From Pholis gunnellus (taxonomy: Eukaryota > Chordata > Actinopteri > Perciformes > Pholidae): a stretch of 64,000 nt of DNA. Every line of letters begins with the position of its first letter. Within the stretch, counting starts at the first letter, position 1. Position numbers and translations under genes: made by a program. Shown here in pieces: positions 1-14,974 of the stretch. The notes under the pieces are model-generated. The model searched no databases. It was not told the origin of the DNA and worked only from the letters and a program-made list of their open reading frames with translations. The stretch is from positions 18,037,303-18,101,302 of the forward strand of contig OU342814.1 of the NCBI GenBank assembly GCA_910591455.2, read 5' to 3'.

Positions 1-2113
1 GAGCGCAGGAACCTTGTGACCTTGTGTCACTGTTACAGCAATATTTCATTTTGTTTTGTCGGTCTGGTGTTAAAGCTCGCCATAAGACAGAGGGAGTCTT
101 TTTTAAATAGCAGGTGATGATTGACAGTTTGGCAAATTATTTACGATATCAATGCAACCTTCACCATTATTATTGATTGAGTTTTAAGTTATAGTTGAGC
201 ATCACCAGTGCTGCTGTTGGCTAGAAGCCCACATCTGTCAGTCTGTCCACATTATCCTCCCCTGTGCAGCAACCAAGCAATCAATTCTTGGTTCAGCTCT
301 TGTCTGAGGGCACATGCGCCCCTCTGTCCGTACATAAGAGGAGATGAAATCATCCCAAGACACAACACAGCAGTCTTGGTATGCAGAAATTGTGTGTTAA
401 GAACGTGGAGATTGACAGAACAATTTTTGAATATTTCATAGTCACGTCTTTGAAGAGCAGAGATGTAAATTAATTAAGACATAACCATGTCTGCAGAGAT
501 TATGTTCAACAACAACAACTTATTCATTCAACACCGCTGTTTTCTACAAATGAAAACATGTTTAGACGGAATGTGTCTTCAACCTGTTTACTGTCACTAT
601 ATTTTATTATCACCACTAAACCATGTTTTATTCAACAAATGTTTTTGAGTCTACTGGATTGTATTTGTTCTCAAAGGACAGAAACATTTTGTTTGTGTCA
701 AGGTCAAGCTCAGATTTTATTTTAAATTAGTTATGAATATTAACAGATGGGTGACATTTGAGTGTGCTGTGTTTTAAAAGATGAGGTTGATTTGTCGGGT
801 TATTTTGCCATTGATGGGAGGAGATTTAGGATAGAGAATATATTATAGAGAATATTCTTAATAGATGGTTGTAACATTTTATATTTTGTGTTTTAACATT
901 TATATTCTCTTGAAAATAAGAGTAAATATGGTATTTGCGATGATGAAACGGTTGTTTTGTTAAAGCTTCTTGGCAGGTGATGATTAATAAATGGACTGGA
1001 AAGTGAAAACAGCCAAAATCACCAATCTGATGAAGGCAAAATAACCCAAAAAAGGTTTTGTGAGCAAAGCATGGTGTGCCGGCAAAGTCATGCGTTTAAA
1101 TTTTGATGGACTTGCATTGAAGCCTTCAAAGTCATTAGCTGAAGATTTTCAGGTTGACTGGGCCATCACTCGCCTGAATATATCAAGATCAATATATCGA
1201 ATATAAAGAAGAAAGAGAGCTGGAGGTCTCTAGTGTTGGAAAACTGCCAATTAGAGAGAAACAAGCGTGACACTGTTACACAATGTTAGACCATCAATTC
1301 TCTCTTTTACATCATCCATTCTTCTTTGTATTCATGCCATCACTGCATGGAGGGACTTTTGTGCTTTTTAGTATTCTCTCTATCACTTCACGTCAGCTCT
1401 GTGCTTCTCGTCGTTTTGTGTCCAGACACTCCAGTGAAGCCAAAAGGAGAACAAAAGGAATTATAAGGATCTCCATTTTTAGGCAGAAGAGGCAAAAAGG
1501 CAAATGTGAGGGGACTTTACTCACTGTTAGAGGACACTCAGCCTGACTCAGCACTCCATGACGCAGTAAACCCTCTCGCTGGAGGACTACATTGCATTCT
1601 GCTTGATTCAATGGGACACATTTGAAAGCATCATTAAACTTCTCTCACAACAAATAATGTCTTCCCCGCTTCAAGATGAAGATTACTAAAATACCCAAGC
1701 TCTAAATTTGGCCTGGTCTCTCTTGTTTGACTGTCACAGAGCTGCAGACTGGAACTTAAACAGAAAACACGGCTCTACAAATATCAGAACTTTATTTTTG
1801 AAATTCTTTATCGGTGACAAAGTGTCGATATTTGACGCCCTGGCAATGAGAACGCAGTGCAGACGAGTTAACTTGAAGTAACGAATTTGCAAGCCCCCCC
1901 TTAATCCGATGTCTGGAATTGATTAGTCTCCATGCAGCCGTGCTGTCATTGTCCTTTCACTGCTTCTATAATGCGCGGTGTATTTATATTATTCTTTAAG
2001 ATGGAAAATATCTGTTTAGCATCAGCGTTACAGACAGATCTGGCATCCTTGTTCATTTTGTCACACTTATAACTTGACAGTTCTTAGTATCCTGTCTGAA
2101 TTCCCCTTGACTC

Positions 2114-2116
<3 letters not shown>

Positions 2117-2186
<70 letters not shown>
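2117..2186. repeat. (CA)n microsatellite
   Basis: About 70 bases of CA with one interruption (CAGAC) near 2157. Confidence 0.95.
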
Positions 2187-2189
<3 letters not shown>

Positions 2190-3134
2190 CATGCACACTG
2201 AGCTCAGCATGCATCTTGCATCTCATCAGTTTTTACAGTTCAATGCCACTTAATGAGTTTTAATTAATAACCTTTAATAGAGTTTGTGTCGTCCTCCCAG
2301 ACGTGACGCTCTGGACAGGAAGGATGCTGTGAAATAATATCAACTGATTATGTACTCGACATTTCATAAGCGTTCATTATATAATTCAGTTTAATGTTGA
2401 GGCTGTCGTCAGGCATTGGTGGACAATGACCACGTGACACGGACTCCAGAGGGACTTCAGTTTGGGCCAAACAGGCTTACGTTTGAGAAATGCTTTTTGA
2501 AATGGTTTTAGAAAACTAGAGTTCCAGATGAGCCCTCCGGGTCTGGTCTCATCCCCTTGTTTATATTCTGGGACTCAACAGCTTTCACCGACTCTTTCCA
2601 ATTTTCTGCCTCTCCAAAAAATTTAAGTTGCCGATTTGAAATAATAAATAAATCACGACAGTTAAACATACTCAGAATCTCCCAGAACAGATTTGAACAG
2701 CTCGAGGTGGCACGAGGAGGAAGCCAGGCAAAATAAAAAGCCTCCGATGTGTCGATTTGTCACAGGCTAACTGGCACATCCATCTGGTCCAATAAGATAA
2801 TGGGACTGAGTGGCAGACAAGCAGCTTGGCAGCCATTTCCTTGCACAGGGTAATCAGATTATTATTCACAACAACAATCAGGTGTCTGGCGGTGACTTTT
2901 AAAAGAGCCTTCATGATCAAGCCTAAGCAGAAGGCCTTTACAGCTGGCAGACACACTCCCACAAGTGATGTCTTGCTTTTACTGTGACAATGTTTAAAGC
3001 ATTCATGCATTATTTCTCACGGTTAAGGTTAAACGTTGGCATCTAAGACACTTTGGAAATAGGTATATTCACTTGAATGAAGTTCTTCACTTGTCCAATG
3101 AGAATATTGATAACAATGACGACACACAATGATG

Positions 3135-3681
3135 TTTTAGACCAGAGGTTCTCAACATTTTGTAACTTATGTTAAAAAAATGTCCCAAGACCGCCTTCCC
3201 AAATGAATGATAGAAAATACAACATGAAAAATACAACAACTGTGCTGTAAGAATGTGTTATGTCACTGTCAGCTGTAATGACCAAGAGACATATTCCGCT
3301 TCCCCTCACCCATCACTGCCTGCCAATATGAATCCAAATGTAATGTGTTCTGGGTCAGATTGTCTCACTACAAGCGTTGGAGCTTTTAGTGACGCAGGGT
3401 TGTCTTCTCCATCACTTATTCATTTCACAAACTGATCCATTTTGTGTCCCTTTATCTGAGGGAACATTAGCTGCTATTGGCGGCAAAACATGTTTTTCTC
3501 AACGTGATGTGTCGTGATTGGGCGTGGTTACACAGTAACTAGTTATGCTTTGATTGAAGTACTATGTTTTTATTATTTATGTGAATTCTTGAGCACATTT
3601 AGATAAAGATTGTTAATTACCGAAAAAAAAAAAACTCCGTGGCCCGCCGCGTCCCAGTGGTTGAGAACAGCTGTTTTAGAC
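3135..3681. mobile_element. Non-autonomous hAT-type element with 8-bp target-site duplication
   Basis: The element at 3143-3673 (531 bp) starts CAGAGGTTCTCAAC and ends GTTGAGAACAGCTG; these are terminal inverted repeats matching at 12 of 14 bases. The perfect 8-bp duplication TTTTAGAC flanks it at 3135-3142 and 3674-3681. An 8-bp duplication and CAG..GGTTCTCAAC ends are typical of hAT (Charlie-like) transposons. No transposase ORF is inside, so it is a MITE-like derivative. Confidence 0.85.
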
Positions 3682-5373
3682 AATGATGTCCTTCCTACTT
3701 TGCGGCAACAGTTCGGGGATGGCTCTTTCCTGTTTCAACATAACAATGCCACCGTGCACAAAGCGTGTAGGACTTGACTGGCCTGCACTGAGCACATGAC
3801 CTCAACCACATCCAACTCCTTTGGAAATGCATTTGGACTTGTCACAGTAAGAATAAACACAAGAGTAAACAGCTAAATTAAAGATGGCTCCGTCCCATTT
3901 AGCTGCTTCAGTTTCAGGCTCACGTCTTTCTCAGAGACGTGAATAGAAGAGACATTGTTAATGTTTTTAGTAGCTCTGTGCTTGTCCTGCTAAGTCAACA
4001 TTTTGGAATGACATGTGCAACAATCACATATTGGTGTGATGTGAAAACATGTAAAAGTAACATATATAGGGTGAATCCATTGCCATGTGTACTTATACTC
4101 CGGATAAATTACAGTATAGTACACCAATATTCCATGTGTGGTGTCATTTTTATTTTACTTTGACCAGACTCATTTTATAGAAATTAAATTTCCATGTATT
4201 CATTTACACGTCGGTAATGTGAAACAGCCCAATTAGTTTTAGGCAACAAAACCACTCAGTTAGGTTTAGGATCAATGAAATAGGTCATCTTCATTGAATG
4301 ACCCTGAGTGGAGGACAGAAGAAGAAATCTACTGTCAGATGGCATATAATATCAAATTAATGTGGATGAAGGTTTGACATTGTAACTCTCCTCTGACCTA
4401 CAGAGTGAGAGAATTATGTTAATTTAAACTATACGGTTATTATGTATACATTTAAATGTAACTGCACTTAAAGTTACCACGTCTTGCTCTGTTAAACTGT
4501 ATATCATCAATGCTTCAATCAGAGAACCATTCAACAAGTAGCACCGTTCCTCACTCTCTCACCTCTCCGCACATTGAAAAGACGGAAGTGGCCAGCGTCT
4601 CTGGACATATTAATTGCCTCCACCCACATCCTGCAACAATGACAGTAATTCTGCAAAGAGTGCACACTAATATAGCACCTGCACTAGATATTGTGGCGAT
4701 TTAAAAACTACATTGTGTGTGTGGATGCAATTAAAATGTGCAGGGATTCAGACAGAAAACAGCCCTCCATTAAAACACTGCAGGGGGTTGAAGGCACCAG
4801 CGAGACTTATGAATACGATAAAGGAAGTCATGTTTGACAGATCAATGTGTTTTTTCACAAAGGGCTCAAGTCAGTCTTGACGCTCCTTTTGCTTTACGGT
4901 ACAGATGAATTCACTTCTCTTCCCGTCCCCTCTCTCTCCTCCCTTTCTCGTCAATCTCCAGCTACACTTATATAGACAATAAAAGCCCCAAATATATAGT
5001 GCTACTGTGCACTTTGTGCATATCATTCTGATTATATAGTCAGAGACAAATGTCAGGCAGTGAAAGCAACAATAAAACATGCTTCCTGTTCGCTTCCAGC
5101 ATACTTCAGCTCCTGTGTGAACAGATGAGAGTGAAACGCTTCGGTTAAACATCAAAACTAAACTGTTATGAACCGCGGAGCTCACAGGGCTGCTACATGT
5201 ACTATTGTTGGGACAAAAAGCCAGTTAACCAAGGTTAAGCATTATATTTCAGGGTTAAGACTTAAGACTTTAAAGTTAGGTTAGGTTTGTAGTGGTAAAG
5301 TCCAACAGGTGTGTTTGGTTATTTTGGCTGATTAGACTTGAGTTTGGTAGACTACATAGCTGTGTGCAATTCT

Positions 5374-5600
5374 TCAACGTATCCTCGTTTGTATGACATT
5401 TTACGAAAAAATCTTTACAGGAAACAACTTAGTTAGGTTTAGGAAAAGCTCAGAGTTTGGGTTAAAATTACTACGCAAGTGACGTTACTTAAGTGCGGAA
5501 GTCATGTGACAAATAAAATCAACATTGACTTCTCATTTCACACAAAGCGCAAACAGCGGTCTCCTGGGTGAAAGATCGCGTTTTTGTTTTACCCATTCAC
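5374..5600. repeat. Fish interspersed repeat (TTAGTTAGGTTTAGG family), copy 1
   Basis: Contains AACGTATCCTC, AACTTAGTTAGGTTTAGG, GGGTTAAAAT, GTCATGTGACAAA and CGGTCTCCTGGGTGAAAG in the same order as the copy at 10740-11090. The two are diverged copies of one family that I recognise as abundant in percomorph genomes. Confidence 0.7.
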
Positions 5601-8600
5601 GTCCTCTCCCGCCCGCCATCTGTGGGTTTTTGTGGTGAACTTGATTTCGTGGGATATCTACGAATTACAGAGGATTTTTGTAGGGATAGCTACAAGCGCT
5701 GTATGAAAACACCCAGAAATGTTTCAGGTAGAAAAATCCCCGGTGTAAATGTCAAAGTTAAAGATGGCTGAATTCCATTTAGTTGCTTCGGTTTGAGAGT
5801 CTTGGTATCGTGAATGATGGCTTGCTGTCAGCATGTGTGGCTGCATGTTTCTGTCCACAGCAGTATATGGGGTCCATGTGGTGTGTGTCAGCATGTTTTC
5901 AGGTTGTTGTCCTATCAGCAAACGCCCAAGCAGTCAGGTTAATTATAGCTTGTGTGTTTGTGTTTACCATGAGTAAAAGTAAAAGTGTGTTTATGTTTGG
6001 TTATAAAGCTTTTCATATCATGGACTCTCAAGCATTTACCAGGTAGAATACGTTATGAGCACCCAAAGGCGGAAAATAATTGTAGTTTTTTCTCTGTTTG
6101 CTGTTGTATGACGTGGCTCAGTGATGTGTTAAATAACCTTCATCTAATAGACTTGAAGGCTGATTCCAGCCCCCTCTGATGGTCATTCTATGTAAATAAA
6201 ATCAAAAAAGGAGGTTAGTACATGAAGTACAAATGCGCAGCTGATTATAATAATTCTAACCTCCACAATGCAAGTATCAGTGTGAAATTGCATGTCCTGT
6301 GTCAGTAGTGCATGAAGAAAAATATAAACTCAGTTCTGCAAGAAGTTTGGAGTCTCACAGAGCAATACTGGAAAAAATAGGTGACAAAGTGATGTTCAAC
6401 ACTTCAGGAAACGTAAATATTCTGCAACAGCAAACGAGGCAAACTAAACTGTGCTTTGTTTAAACACTTTATCTCAGCTGTCTTTATTCAGTTCACCCCA
6501 AAACACCTCCGTTTGTAATAAATCTAGCAGTGTTTCCACGTTCATTTCAGAAAGCAGACCGGATTGTTTTCCCTGTCTGAAAGAAATTATGTATTTTTTT
6601 AAGAACAGACACACTGCACCAAAGTGTTTTGTTGTTCTCTTTTTTTTTAACAAATTTAACTGAATATAATACTTTAATTATATTCTGCGGCATTGCAAGA
6701 ACCATTTTCAGAGAACGAGTGCCTGAATCAATGCTGCAGCAAATTTCAGGAACACAAAACAATAATGCCGGAAACACATTTTGTACATTATTTCTTAATT
6801 TTAATAATAATAATAATAATAATGAATATTTTCTTGACCGCTGTAGTCGTTCTATGCGCTTTTTTCTACATTTACACCACAACTATAGTTTGAAGTTTGA
6901 AAAAAATGTTCATCTATGAAACAGTGTTATAGTTTACGCAGAGCCATGTTTACTGTATCGTGGTTAAGATCGACTCCACCTCATCCAGCTGCATTCTTAA
7001 AAGCTTATACACTAAAGCATCAGGAATAATAATCCCGCAATATAATACGAATGTAACACTCTGAAAGGGTCTATACCATGTAATAAGGAGTTTTTGTACA
7101 TGGTGTTGTTGCTTTTACTGAACACAACATTGACAGATTATCACCTTACAAATATGACTGGTGTGTTAGCAAACCATTACCATGCAGCAGCTACAACATT
7201 ACCGTTCATTTGCAGTCTCCCCCTCTCTCTCTTTCAGCTCTAGTCTCGATCAACTCCTGAGCGAAATATCTGTCTCTTAGATGCTAAATGCTCCACTATG
7301 TTCTCCAGCTAGTCTCTAACTGTGTCTGACTGTTGTTTGGGGCCATAAAATGACGTAGTAGAGTGAAACAAAACAGTTGCTGGAACTTGCAATAAAGCTC
7401 CGTAAAAGCCAAGGGGAGCTGCACAGATTCAGATAATTCACGGTAGGTTCATAATGAACTCTTTCAATCTAAAAAAAAAAAGAGTTGCACTTCCAGTTCC
7501 ATCATCTTGAAGTCAACGTTTTTCTTTCTGCAACATAAAATATGTCGGTAGATACCAATCTCATGATTTCTGGAAGTTTTTCCTGTCCTAAAAAAGATGG
7601 TTGTGACTAAAAAAATAAATATTTATTGCAATTATTATTATTAGAATCCAATGGAAAAATCCCACTGGTGATGCTAACTTCATATTTACATTGTATAATT
7701 TCTATTACAAAGATATTGATTAAAGTTGCTTTAATTAAAGGATGTGAATCGTTATTTAATCACTGGCAGAGGACAAGAGACAGTGAAACATGTGGTAAGT
7801 AGGCTCTCTGCACATAACACATCTGCATTACATCGAAGGAACACTAAATGTACATATGACGACAAATCTGAATCTTAACACCTTCACAAGTAGAAGTCCT
7901 TTAGGGCCGGGTTGGCTTGGCTCCATGTATTTTGAGACCCACAGAGATTTAACTTCTCTTCTCTGTATACATTTATACATTTTTATTTAATCCTACATTC
8001 CCGGCAGTTCTTGAATGTGGCTCAACATCCATTCGTGTTATCTAATGATAATACTGTTTACTGCTCCTGTGAACCCAAAACCCTCCAGATAATGAGACAT
8101 ACCAACATAGGTCATCGGCGCCAACAACATCCTGTTGAATTTTATACTTGTGTATCCATGGAAACAACACTCTCGGGCAATCTCAGCAGCTCCACTTATT
8201 TTACTAATATGAGGTCAATTTCCGGCCATCTTTCTGTTGTGTGCACGCAAGTCATGGGGTCTTCGGGTTGTTGTTTTTTAAACAAACTCCACACAAGCAC
8301 ACACAGCAGCAGCAGCAGCAGCAGCACACACACATTCCCAGACAGCATTGTCCTTCAAACCCTCAAAGGAAGCGGCTGCCAACACCACATCTCATTTTCT
8401 CCGTCCTGTCAACATGTGTCAACAGTCTGTTGTGAGCGATGGAGAGCCTGATGGAAAGCCGTGTTATATTTCCACCAGGTAGCAAATGTCAAATTAGATT
8501 TAAACTCACTGTCACTATTTTGCCACTTGTCTTTATTTTCATCATGTTAATTCTCTTCCTGGTCAAATACTGTGTGTTCCTATTGGCAAAATAATGATGA

Positions 8601-10739
8601 TTTTTGATGATTTATTTTGGGGACATTTTTTAAGAAAATATTAGTGACTTAATGTTCACGAAACAATCCACCCTCATTCATTCTTTCATATGTATCCGTG
8701 TGGATGTTTTGAATACTTTAATGTTTGCACACAGATACTGAGACTGTGTGGATTCTTGCAACGTTAATATAACTGTTGGTAACATGTTCACCATATCAAC
8801 TTTATAGGATGATAATGGCAATGTTTTGTTAAACGTGCTGTTATGATTCATTTATTTTAGACACATGGTAAATACATGACAGATAAAGAAAAAGCATGCA
8901 AATACAGATATATACATGTATATACCAGTATTCTCTTCTATGATCCGTTTTAACATTCAGTCCTGCAGTTAAACAAATAAAATATGAGATGGTAAAGGTC
9001 TTTTTTCTTCAGTTTTGAAAAGTGTTGGCAGAACATGATGCAGGGTTTGTGCTCAGTGGGAGAGCTTTTATCCCCATTGTGACATCACAGACATTTTGAG
9101 GGGCTGAAACGATGAATTACTGTAGCACTAATGCAAAATGGAAAAGAGAGAGATGATGTTTCACTTAGTTCTAATGAAGCTCTCGTGTAAGTTCAGTCAG
9201 GAACACTATACTCTTGCCCGTAGTTTATTTCTCATACATCTGCCAATAACTCTTCACGCACGCTAACTCATTATTTCCTCGCTGTCATTGCTCAGGGTAT
9301 CATGATATCAGCTGTTTAGATCAGCTGGTGTCCTCTTGAAACAATGACATCGTTAGCCTATCATCTTGCTGCTGTCTCTTTTTAAATATGATTGTCTCTC
9401 TACCTTCAGTACCTTCATGCTGCTGTTACGCACCCCTCCACCTCCCCATCACCGCCCAGTCTCCACAGATACATCATCTCCGTCAACTCATCATTCTATC
9501 AGCCTCATCAGCCACCATCACCACCAGTGTCTGGACTCCACGGGGGGATTTATCTTGCTGCTGCTCAGGGCAGCTGCTCGATTACAAATCTCCCTGTAGT
9601 CCAAGCGCCAAAGACTGTGTCAAGACTTTATCATCACATATCATCTGTTAATAATAAACAATTATCTTTTCTTCATCTGACTTGTCTCTCCTGATTGAAA
9701 TAGTGTTTCCTGGCACATACAACAACCCTATATGGACAAACAACAACCTTTTACAGTAGATATGTGTTCACACAAACACGAAGAGACTTAATGTGTTCCA
9801 GGAAGCAGCTTCAGGGAGTATCTTCTAATCATCCACACAGCCAAATTGCTGGGATGACGATAATAATCCCCGAAGGATGCCGACTCATTTTATTGATGAG
9901 TGCACACACACACACGCACGCAAATAATGATAAGCTCATCGGTCTTTTCTTCTGACACTGCTGATCTTTAATCAAAATATTTTTCCTGCTCATCTGAACC
10001 GGTGCAGTTGAAGGCGGTTTTCATAGATGTCCCTGCAGATTTATTGGTGAACAGATGTGACACTTCCAGCATTCCCAAAACAAACGGCAGCAATAACATG
10101 ATGGCAATAACCTGCTTTGTAACGGATCAAAGTTTCCACTTTAAACTATACTTTCATGCAAATGAAAACATTTCAAAAACAAAATCCTGCTGATAATGAA
10201 GAATGAGTTGGTTCTCTGTCCAGAGGGACATACAAGAAAAGGTAATAAAGAAGACTTTAGTTCTCACTCAAGTCTCAAACCAAGTTTAACAGGTTGAAGT
10301 GATTTTTAAAATGCTTTTTGAAATTGTTTTAAATTAAAGGTGTCAGGTATTACACATGGCTTTTAGCATGTTAAGATTATGTGGGATTAAGTTTCCTGGC
10401 AGTACCACTGAGAAAGTATGAAAGTGTCCCCAGTCTTTGCTGAGAGACATTGCACAGACAGGCTTTATGTTTTATCTGAGATGAAACTTTTGATTAATTC
10501 ATGGGGATTAAAAACACGTTTATGATCTCTGTTGCATTCTTGCATTAAAAGAGGTAATTTCAGAAGTAAGATACTTTCCATGACAACATTAGAAATGCAG
10601 AACACATATTTTAGTGTTGATCTGACAACTGAACCTGTTTTAAACAGATTAATAATGTCCTCCATTTCAGGGTTTACAACTGTCATTCGTACCAATGAAT
10701 GCTCCTTTATATCAAAAACTGGCAGAGACCAGATGTAGC

Positions 10740-11090
10740 AGGCCAACGTATCCTCATACAAATGTTTTGCATGACATCCTACGAAAACTTCCTCCTCATT
10801 TTTGTGTTTTTTCCTACAAAAGCCTGCAACTCACGTCAATTTTCACTCTTCACATACGGTCTTTTCAAAATAAACTTCCGTCTCCACAGCAAACTCAGTT
10901 ATAAAACCATTTAGTTAGGTTCAGGAACAGATCGTTGTTGTGTTAAAATAACCACAAAAGTGCTGTAATTATAGTACGCAATTTACGTGACAAAAACATC
11001 AAGGGAGACTGCTATTTGTTTCTCATGGGGAACGAACAGCAGTCTCCTGGCTGACAGACTGATGTTTGTTGGACCCATCCACTAATGGAA
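10740..11090. repeat. Fish interspersed repeat (TTAGTTAGGTTTAGG family), copy 2
   Basis: Carries CAACGTATCCTCATAC, CATTTAGTTAGGTTCAGG, TTTACGTGACAAAAACATCA, CAGTCTCCTGGCTGACAG and GACCCATCCA. Same motif order as the 5374 copy, and longer at the left. Confidence 0.7.
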
Positions 11091-13129
11091 GTTTTTTCTG
11101 TGATTTGCTACGAATGCTGGAGTAGACCAGGCTGAGTATAGGCATGGTGGATAAACTGTTGGTCTCAACAAAAAGTTTGCACCTTGTTTTTCCTTGTAAA
11201 ACCACATTACATTACTGCTTCTCTGCAGATTAAACACATGTACAACATGTTAGTAAGTGAGCTGTAGAAATGCTGATTAGCTCCGTCCCCTAAGCAAAAA
11301 TGTTATGTCAAAGGAAAACAATTCCAGCTTAATGTGTTGTGATGTGACGCAGACGTCGACAGACCAACCCTTCTTCTTTGAGCTCTTGATGAAAGCAGCA
11401 GACAGTGAAGTGTGAAGTCTTATATGGGAATGTGGTTTTGACTGATTGGGCCTTTGGGGCCTTTGCTGTGACAATGGGCCGCAGCTGGCCTCTGGGCATG
11501 ATTTATTCTATCTTTTGCAGGAGATGTTTTCCACATGAAGTAGTTAATTAGTTTGTTCGGATTGAAAGAGGTTGATAGAGTTAATACAGAGGCAGTAGCG
11601 ATGCCAGCTGTCGACTCGGTCCCTCCTCGGCTCAGGCTCATAGTGGAGCGTCGGTCCGTCACGCTGCCGGCAGCCTCGCCGTGAGAGATTTCTCCCTGCT
11701 GCATCTCCCCTCCCTCTCCCGCCTCCAGTGGGCAGACGGGACTCAGAGGAAGATCATCCCTCTGGTTTTAATTAGGCTTTTTAATTGAAGAGTGGAGACA
11801 CTTTTCATGGAGACGTGCGCCGAGGTAACAGTTGAGCAGAGGCACTCTCAAAGAGTTCAAGATCTGCAAAGCTGATTTTTTTATTTACTTTAGGGATTTT
11901 TTGAAAAGGTAAAACAATAAATTCAGGGTAGTCTAGGGTGGATTAGGGTTCCTCAGGTTTTACAGAAAGGTAAAGAGGTTATTCTTTTACACGATGTCTA
12001 TTCTGCCGGTTTCCAGTAAAGAAAAGTCCCTGAGCATGATCACTGAAGCAATTTACTCATCCTCTTTCTTACCAAGGCTGGCAGTGCTTATGTATAAGTC
12101 ATACCTGTACAATGTGTTCCGATCACAATCATTTCTTTGTAGCTGTAATGGGCCGAGCAATTTAGCCTCCGCACATCAGAAATTGTAGCAATTATAGCAT
12201 TCAGCTCACCTTTCATGGATAGATAACTGACATCGATTTTCACAAATAGCTCTGTGACCAACAAGAATCTCTTTGACTTATGCGCTTATCTGATTATTCA
12301 GTCACATTGATCATAACTCAAGGGACATGTGATCGTAGTACTTGTTTTAGATAAAACGCTACACCTGATTGCTATAAAAAGTATAGGTGTGATTGCTGAT
12401 CAGACGGGGTTTAGACGGGCAGTTAGTTTGAAGCGTACTGTCTTGATGCTGCTGTTCTTAATTGTCCGTTATTGTGTGCCAGGATTTTGGTCAGCCACGG
12501 TAATCTTGTGTGTGACTTTCATTGTCCTATCTTAGCAGTTCTTTGGGTGTTCAGACCAGAAAAGAAGACTTACAACCGCCACCTCCTCCCACCTGCATGT
12601 CGTTGTATCATCAACTGGCATTCTGGTTGTTTTTTCACATTTTTTTGGCACATTACTGCGCGTTGAGGGATGTAAAAAGGAATAGAGGAGCTGGGGGAGG
12701 AGAGGGTTGAAGAAAAGGGCAAGACAGAAAAGACGAACATAGAGAAGAGGAGAAGTTGGTGAAGGCAAACGCAGGAGAGACAATGAGATACGTAGGAGGT
12801 GGAAGTTGTACCAACTACAAGTAAAAACTTGCCTGAAGAAAAACTCAAACACAATGTAATGAATAAATGTGAATACCACGAGGATTATATAGGAACCCAT
12901 ATCTCTGAATAAAGAACAAGTAGTTGGTTTCACATTATCTACGTACAAGCAGCATTTTGTGACGAGTTTGGATCCAATCATGGTCCAGTGTTGAATCTAC
13001 ACAAGTGTGACGTGGAAACACATGCACTGAGAACGGACCTTTAAGAGACATCAAGTGTCAAGCAGTTCAATTATTTAAATGAGCAAAGTTATTCATAAAC
13101 CTAGATTTTGGATTCATCAATGAGAGGAA

Positions 13130-13320
13130 ATGCCATTTTACCGTATCTAATTTATCTCATTCTCACTCCCAACTCGTCAAATGTCGACGCATTTAATACG
13201 TTGGTTACATGCATGGTGTCCTTTCAAAATAAAGTGGCGTCTCTACAGGAAGTCAGGTTTAGGGAACAAAACCACTCAGAGAACGTAGTTGACGTTAACT
13301 TAACTGAACAAGCCACTCGT
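13130..13320. repeat. Fish interspersed repeat, related fragment
   Basis: Shares TTTCAAAATAAA with CGTCTC(C/T)ACAG, then AGGTTTAGGGAACAAAACC, with the copy at 10740. A further fragment with AACAAAACCACTCAGTTAGGTTTAGG lies at about 4240-4275. Confidence 0.55.
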
Positions 13321-14814
13321 GTCTTAGCTTTTTCAATGCGTTTGGTGTGAAGAAGCAGTTCAGTAGTAACTCATTACTCTTTAGGAGAGTGAGCAGTAAA
13401 CAGTGAGGCTGTTTGAAATGAGATAATACATTGCGTGCCTCATTTCCTATGAAACCCTCAAATGTGTGAAGGCAATTTGAATCCAGCGCAAAAATGGCGG
13501 ACTGCACTGCTAACAAGGAAAGAGAAGTAATCATGGCGATGTATAAATAGCATCAAAGATGATAACTTTAAGGTGACGATATCTTCAAACAAGAATTAAG
13601 TTGGACCACGAGATCAAGCAGCCAAATCATCAGAGGGTGATGGTGTGTGACGACTTCAGCTACAAGATTCCACCTGCAGGATACAAACCCAACGGAGCAC
13701 CGCGGGCTCTTTTTTGTTCGTTGACCTTTTGTTCATATTTAATTAATTCATAAATGTCAGAGGTTTCATGTGAAGACTGGAGGACCTGAGGAGAGGATGA
13801 GGGACATAAAAGAGGAAGAATTGAAGACAGGAGTACGAGAGGAAGAGCAAAGATAATAGGCAGAAAGAGGAGATGGAGAGAACGGGGTAAGAGACAATCA
13901 TTAGTTTATTGATGTTTTTTACCCTCCAGCTGGTGAGATAGACACAGGCGTAGCCATGGAAACCAATGAGGATATGAGTCATGAGTTGTAACATTGGGGG
14001 GGGGGGGAGATTGAATGACCCTCAACTTATTATCACAGGGACCATGAAACAAGTCGGAGGGAAATGATTACTTAGAATCACCAGCACGGGATTTTTTTCC
14101 TCGAATGTTCAGGTCTTTTGATTCTGCTCTCTGTCTGCGGGACCTCGAACAACGAGGAAGCAAAGTCGATGTCATCAAAACACAACGATTAGTCAGACAT
14201 GTTGAGTATTATCTCCCTTTATATTTGCAACAAGGACCTGCTGCCGCTCACAGCTGTGGCTTTTGAATACAAAGCGACTTGATCCCTCTCGTCCACATGT
14301 CGAAGACTCTGAACCCTGAGTTGCTCCGGGCAGGCCGGCTCCATCTGTGAGCAATTGTGCTTTGTCCATAAAGATGGTAAAATACAGGCCATTCGCCATT
14401 TTCGTCACTCCAAATGAAAGGTATAAAGTATTGACAATAGATCTATGAATACATACCAGTCCACTGGATTATCATCTGGATAGGAGTGAGTGATAAAACA
14501 CACACAGCTACTTAAGAATGAGGTGACATTCACTGTAATGTAGCAGAGACCTGAGAAATGTCACAGAAACAGCAGTTTAAAACACACTGGATTCACAACA
14601 ACGCACATGCACAGAAAAGTGTATTTTATTTAATTAGCCCTATAAACTTTGTTTTTTATGACCTTCTGTGTATCTGGTTTCCTCCAGAATAAATTACCCT
14701 TGAGTATAATGTATAATGTAAATTACTGTAAAAAGTGAAGTGTTTACTGTTTTTATTATATTACAGGAGTTGAGGGATTGCAAAAAATGCTACAGCGGTT
14801 AATAAAGCAGGTCA

Positions 14815-14890
14815 TAAATCAAGTCAAATCTATTGTGTTTATATAGCCCAAAAATGTCTCACCAAAAACCCTCTTTCATGGGGAAAATGT
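14815..14890. repeat. Fish repeat fragment (TATATAGCCCAAAA type)
   Basis: AATCAAGTCAAATCTATTGT followed by GTTTATATAGCCCAAAAATG, the typical end of an abundant fish retroposon-like repeat. Two more fragments of this family are at 29535-29625 and 31760-31860. Confidence 0.65.
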
Positions 14891-14974
14891 GTTCCATCCC
14901 AAGAACCTTTGGCAGGTTTTCAAACTCATGTTTGTGCAGTAAAACATTTCTGAGAAACCTTTCCAGAAGGACTA

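Noticed and set aside
8011..8451. 146-residue plus-strand ORF
   Set aside because: Ser/His/Thr-rich low complexity over an (AGC)n tract, no family resemblance, no supporting neighbours.
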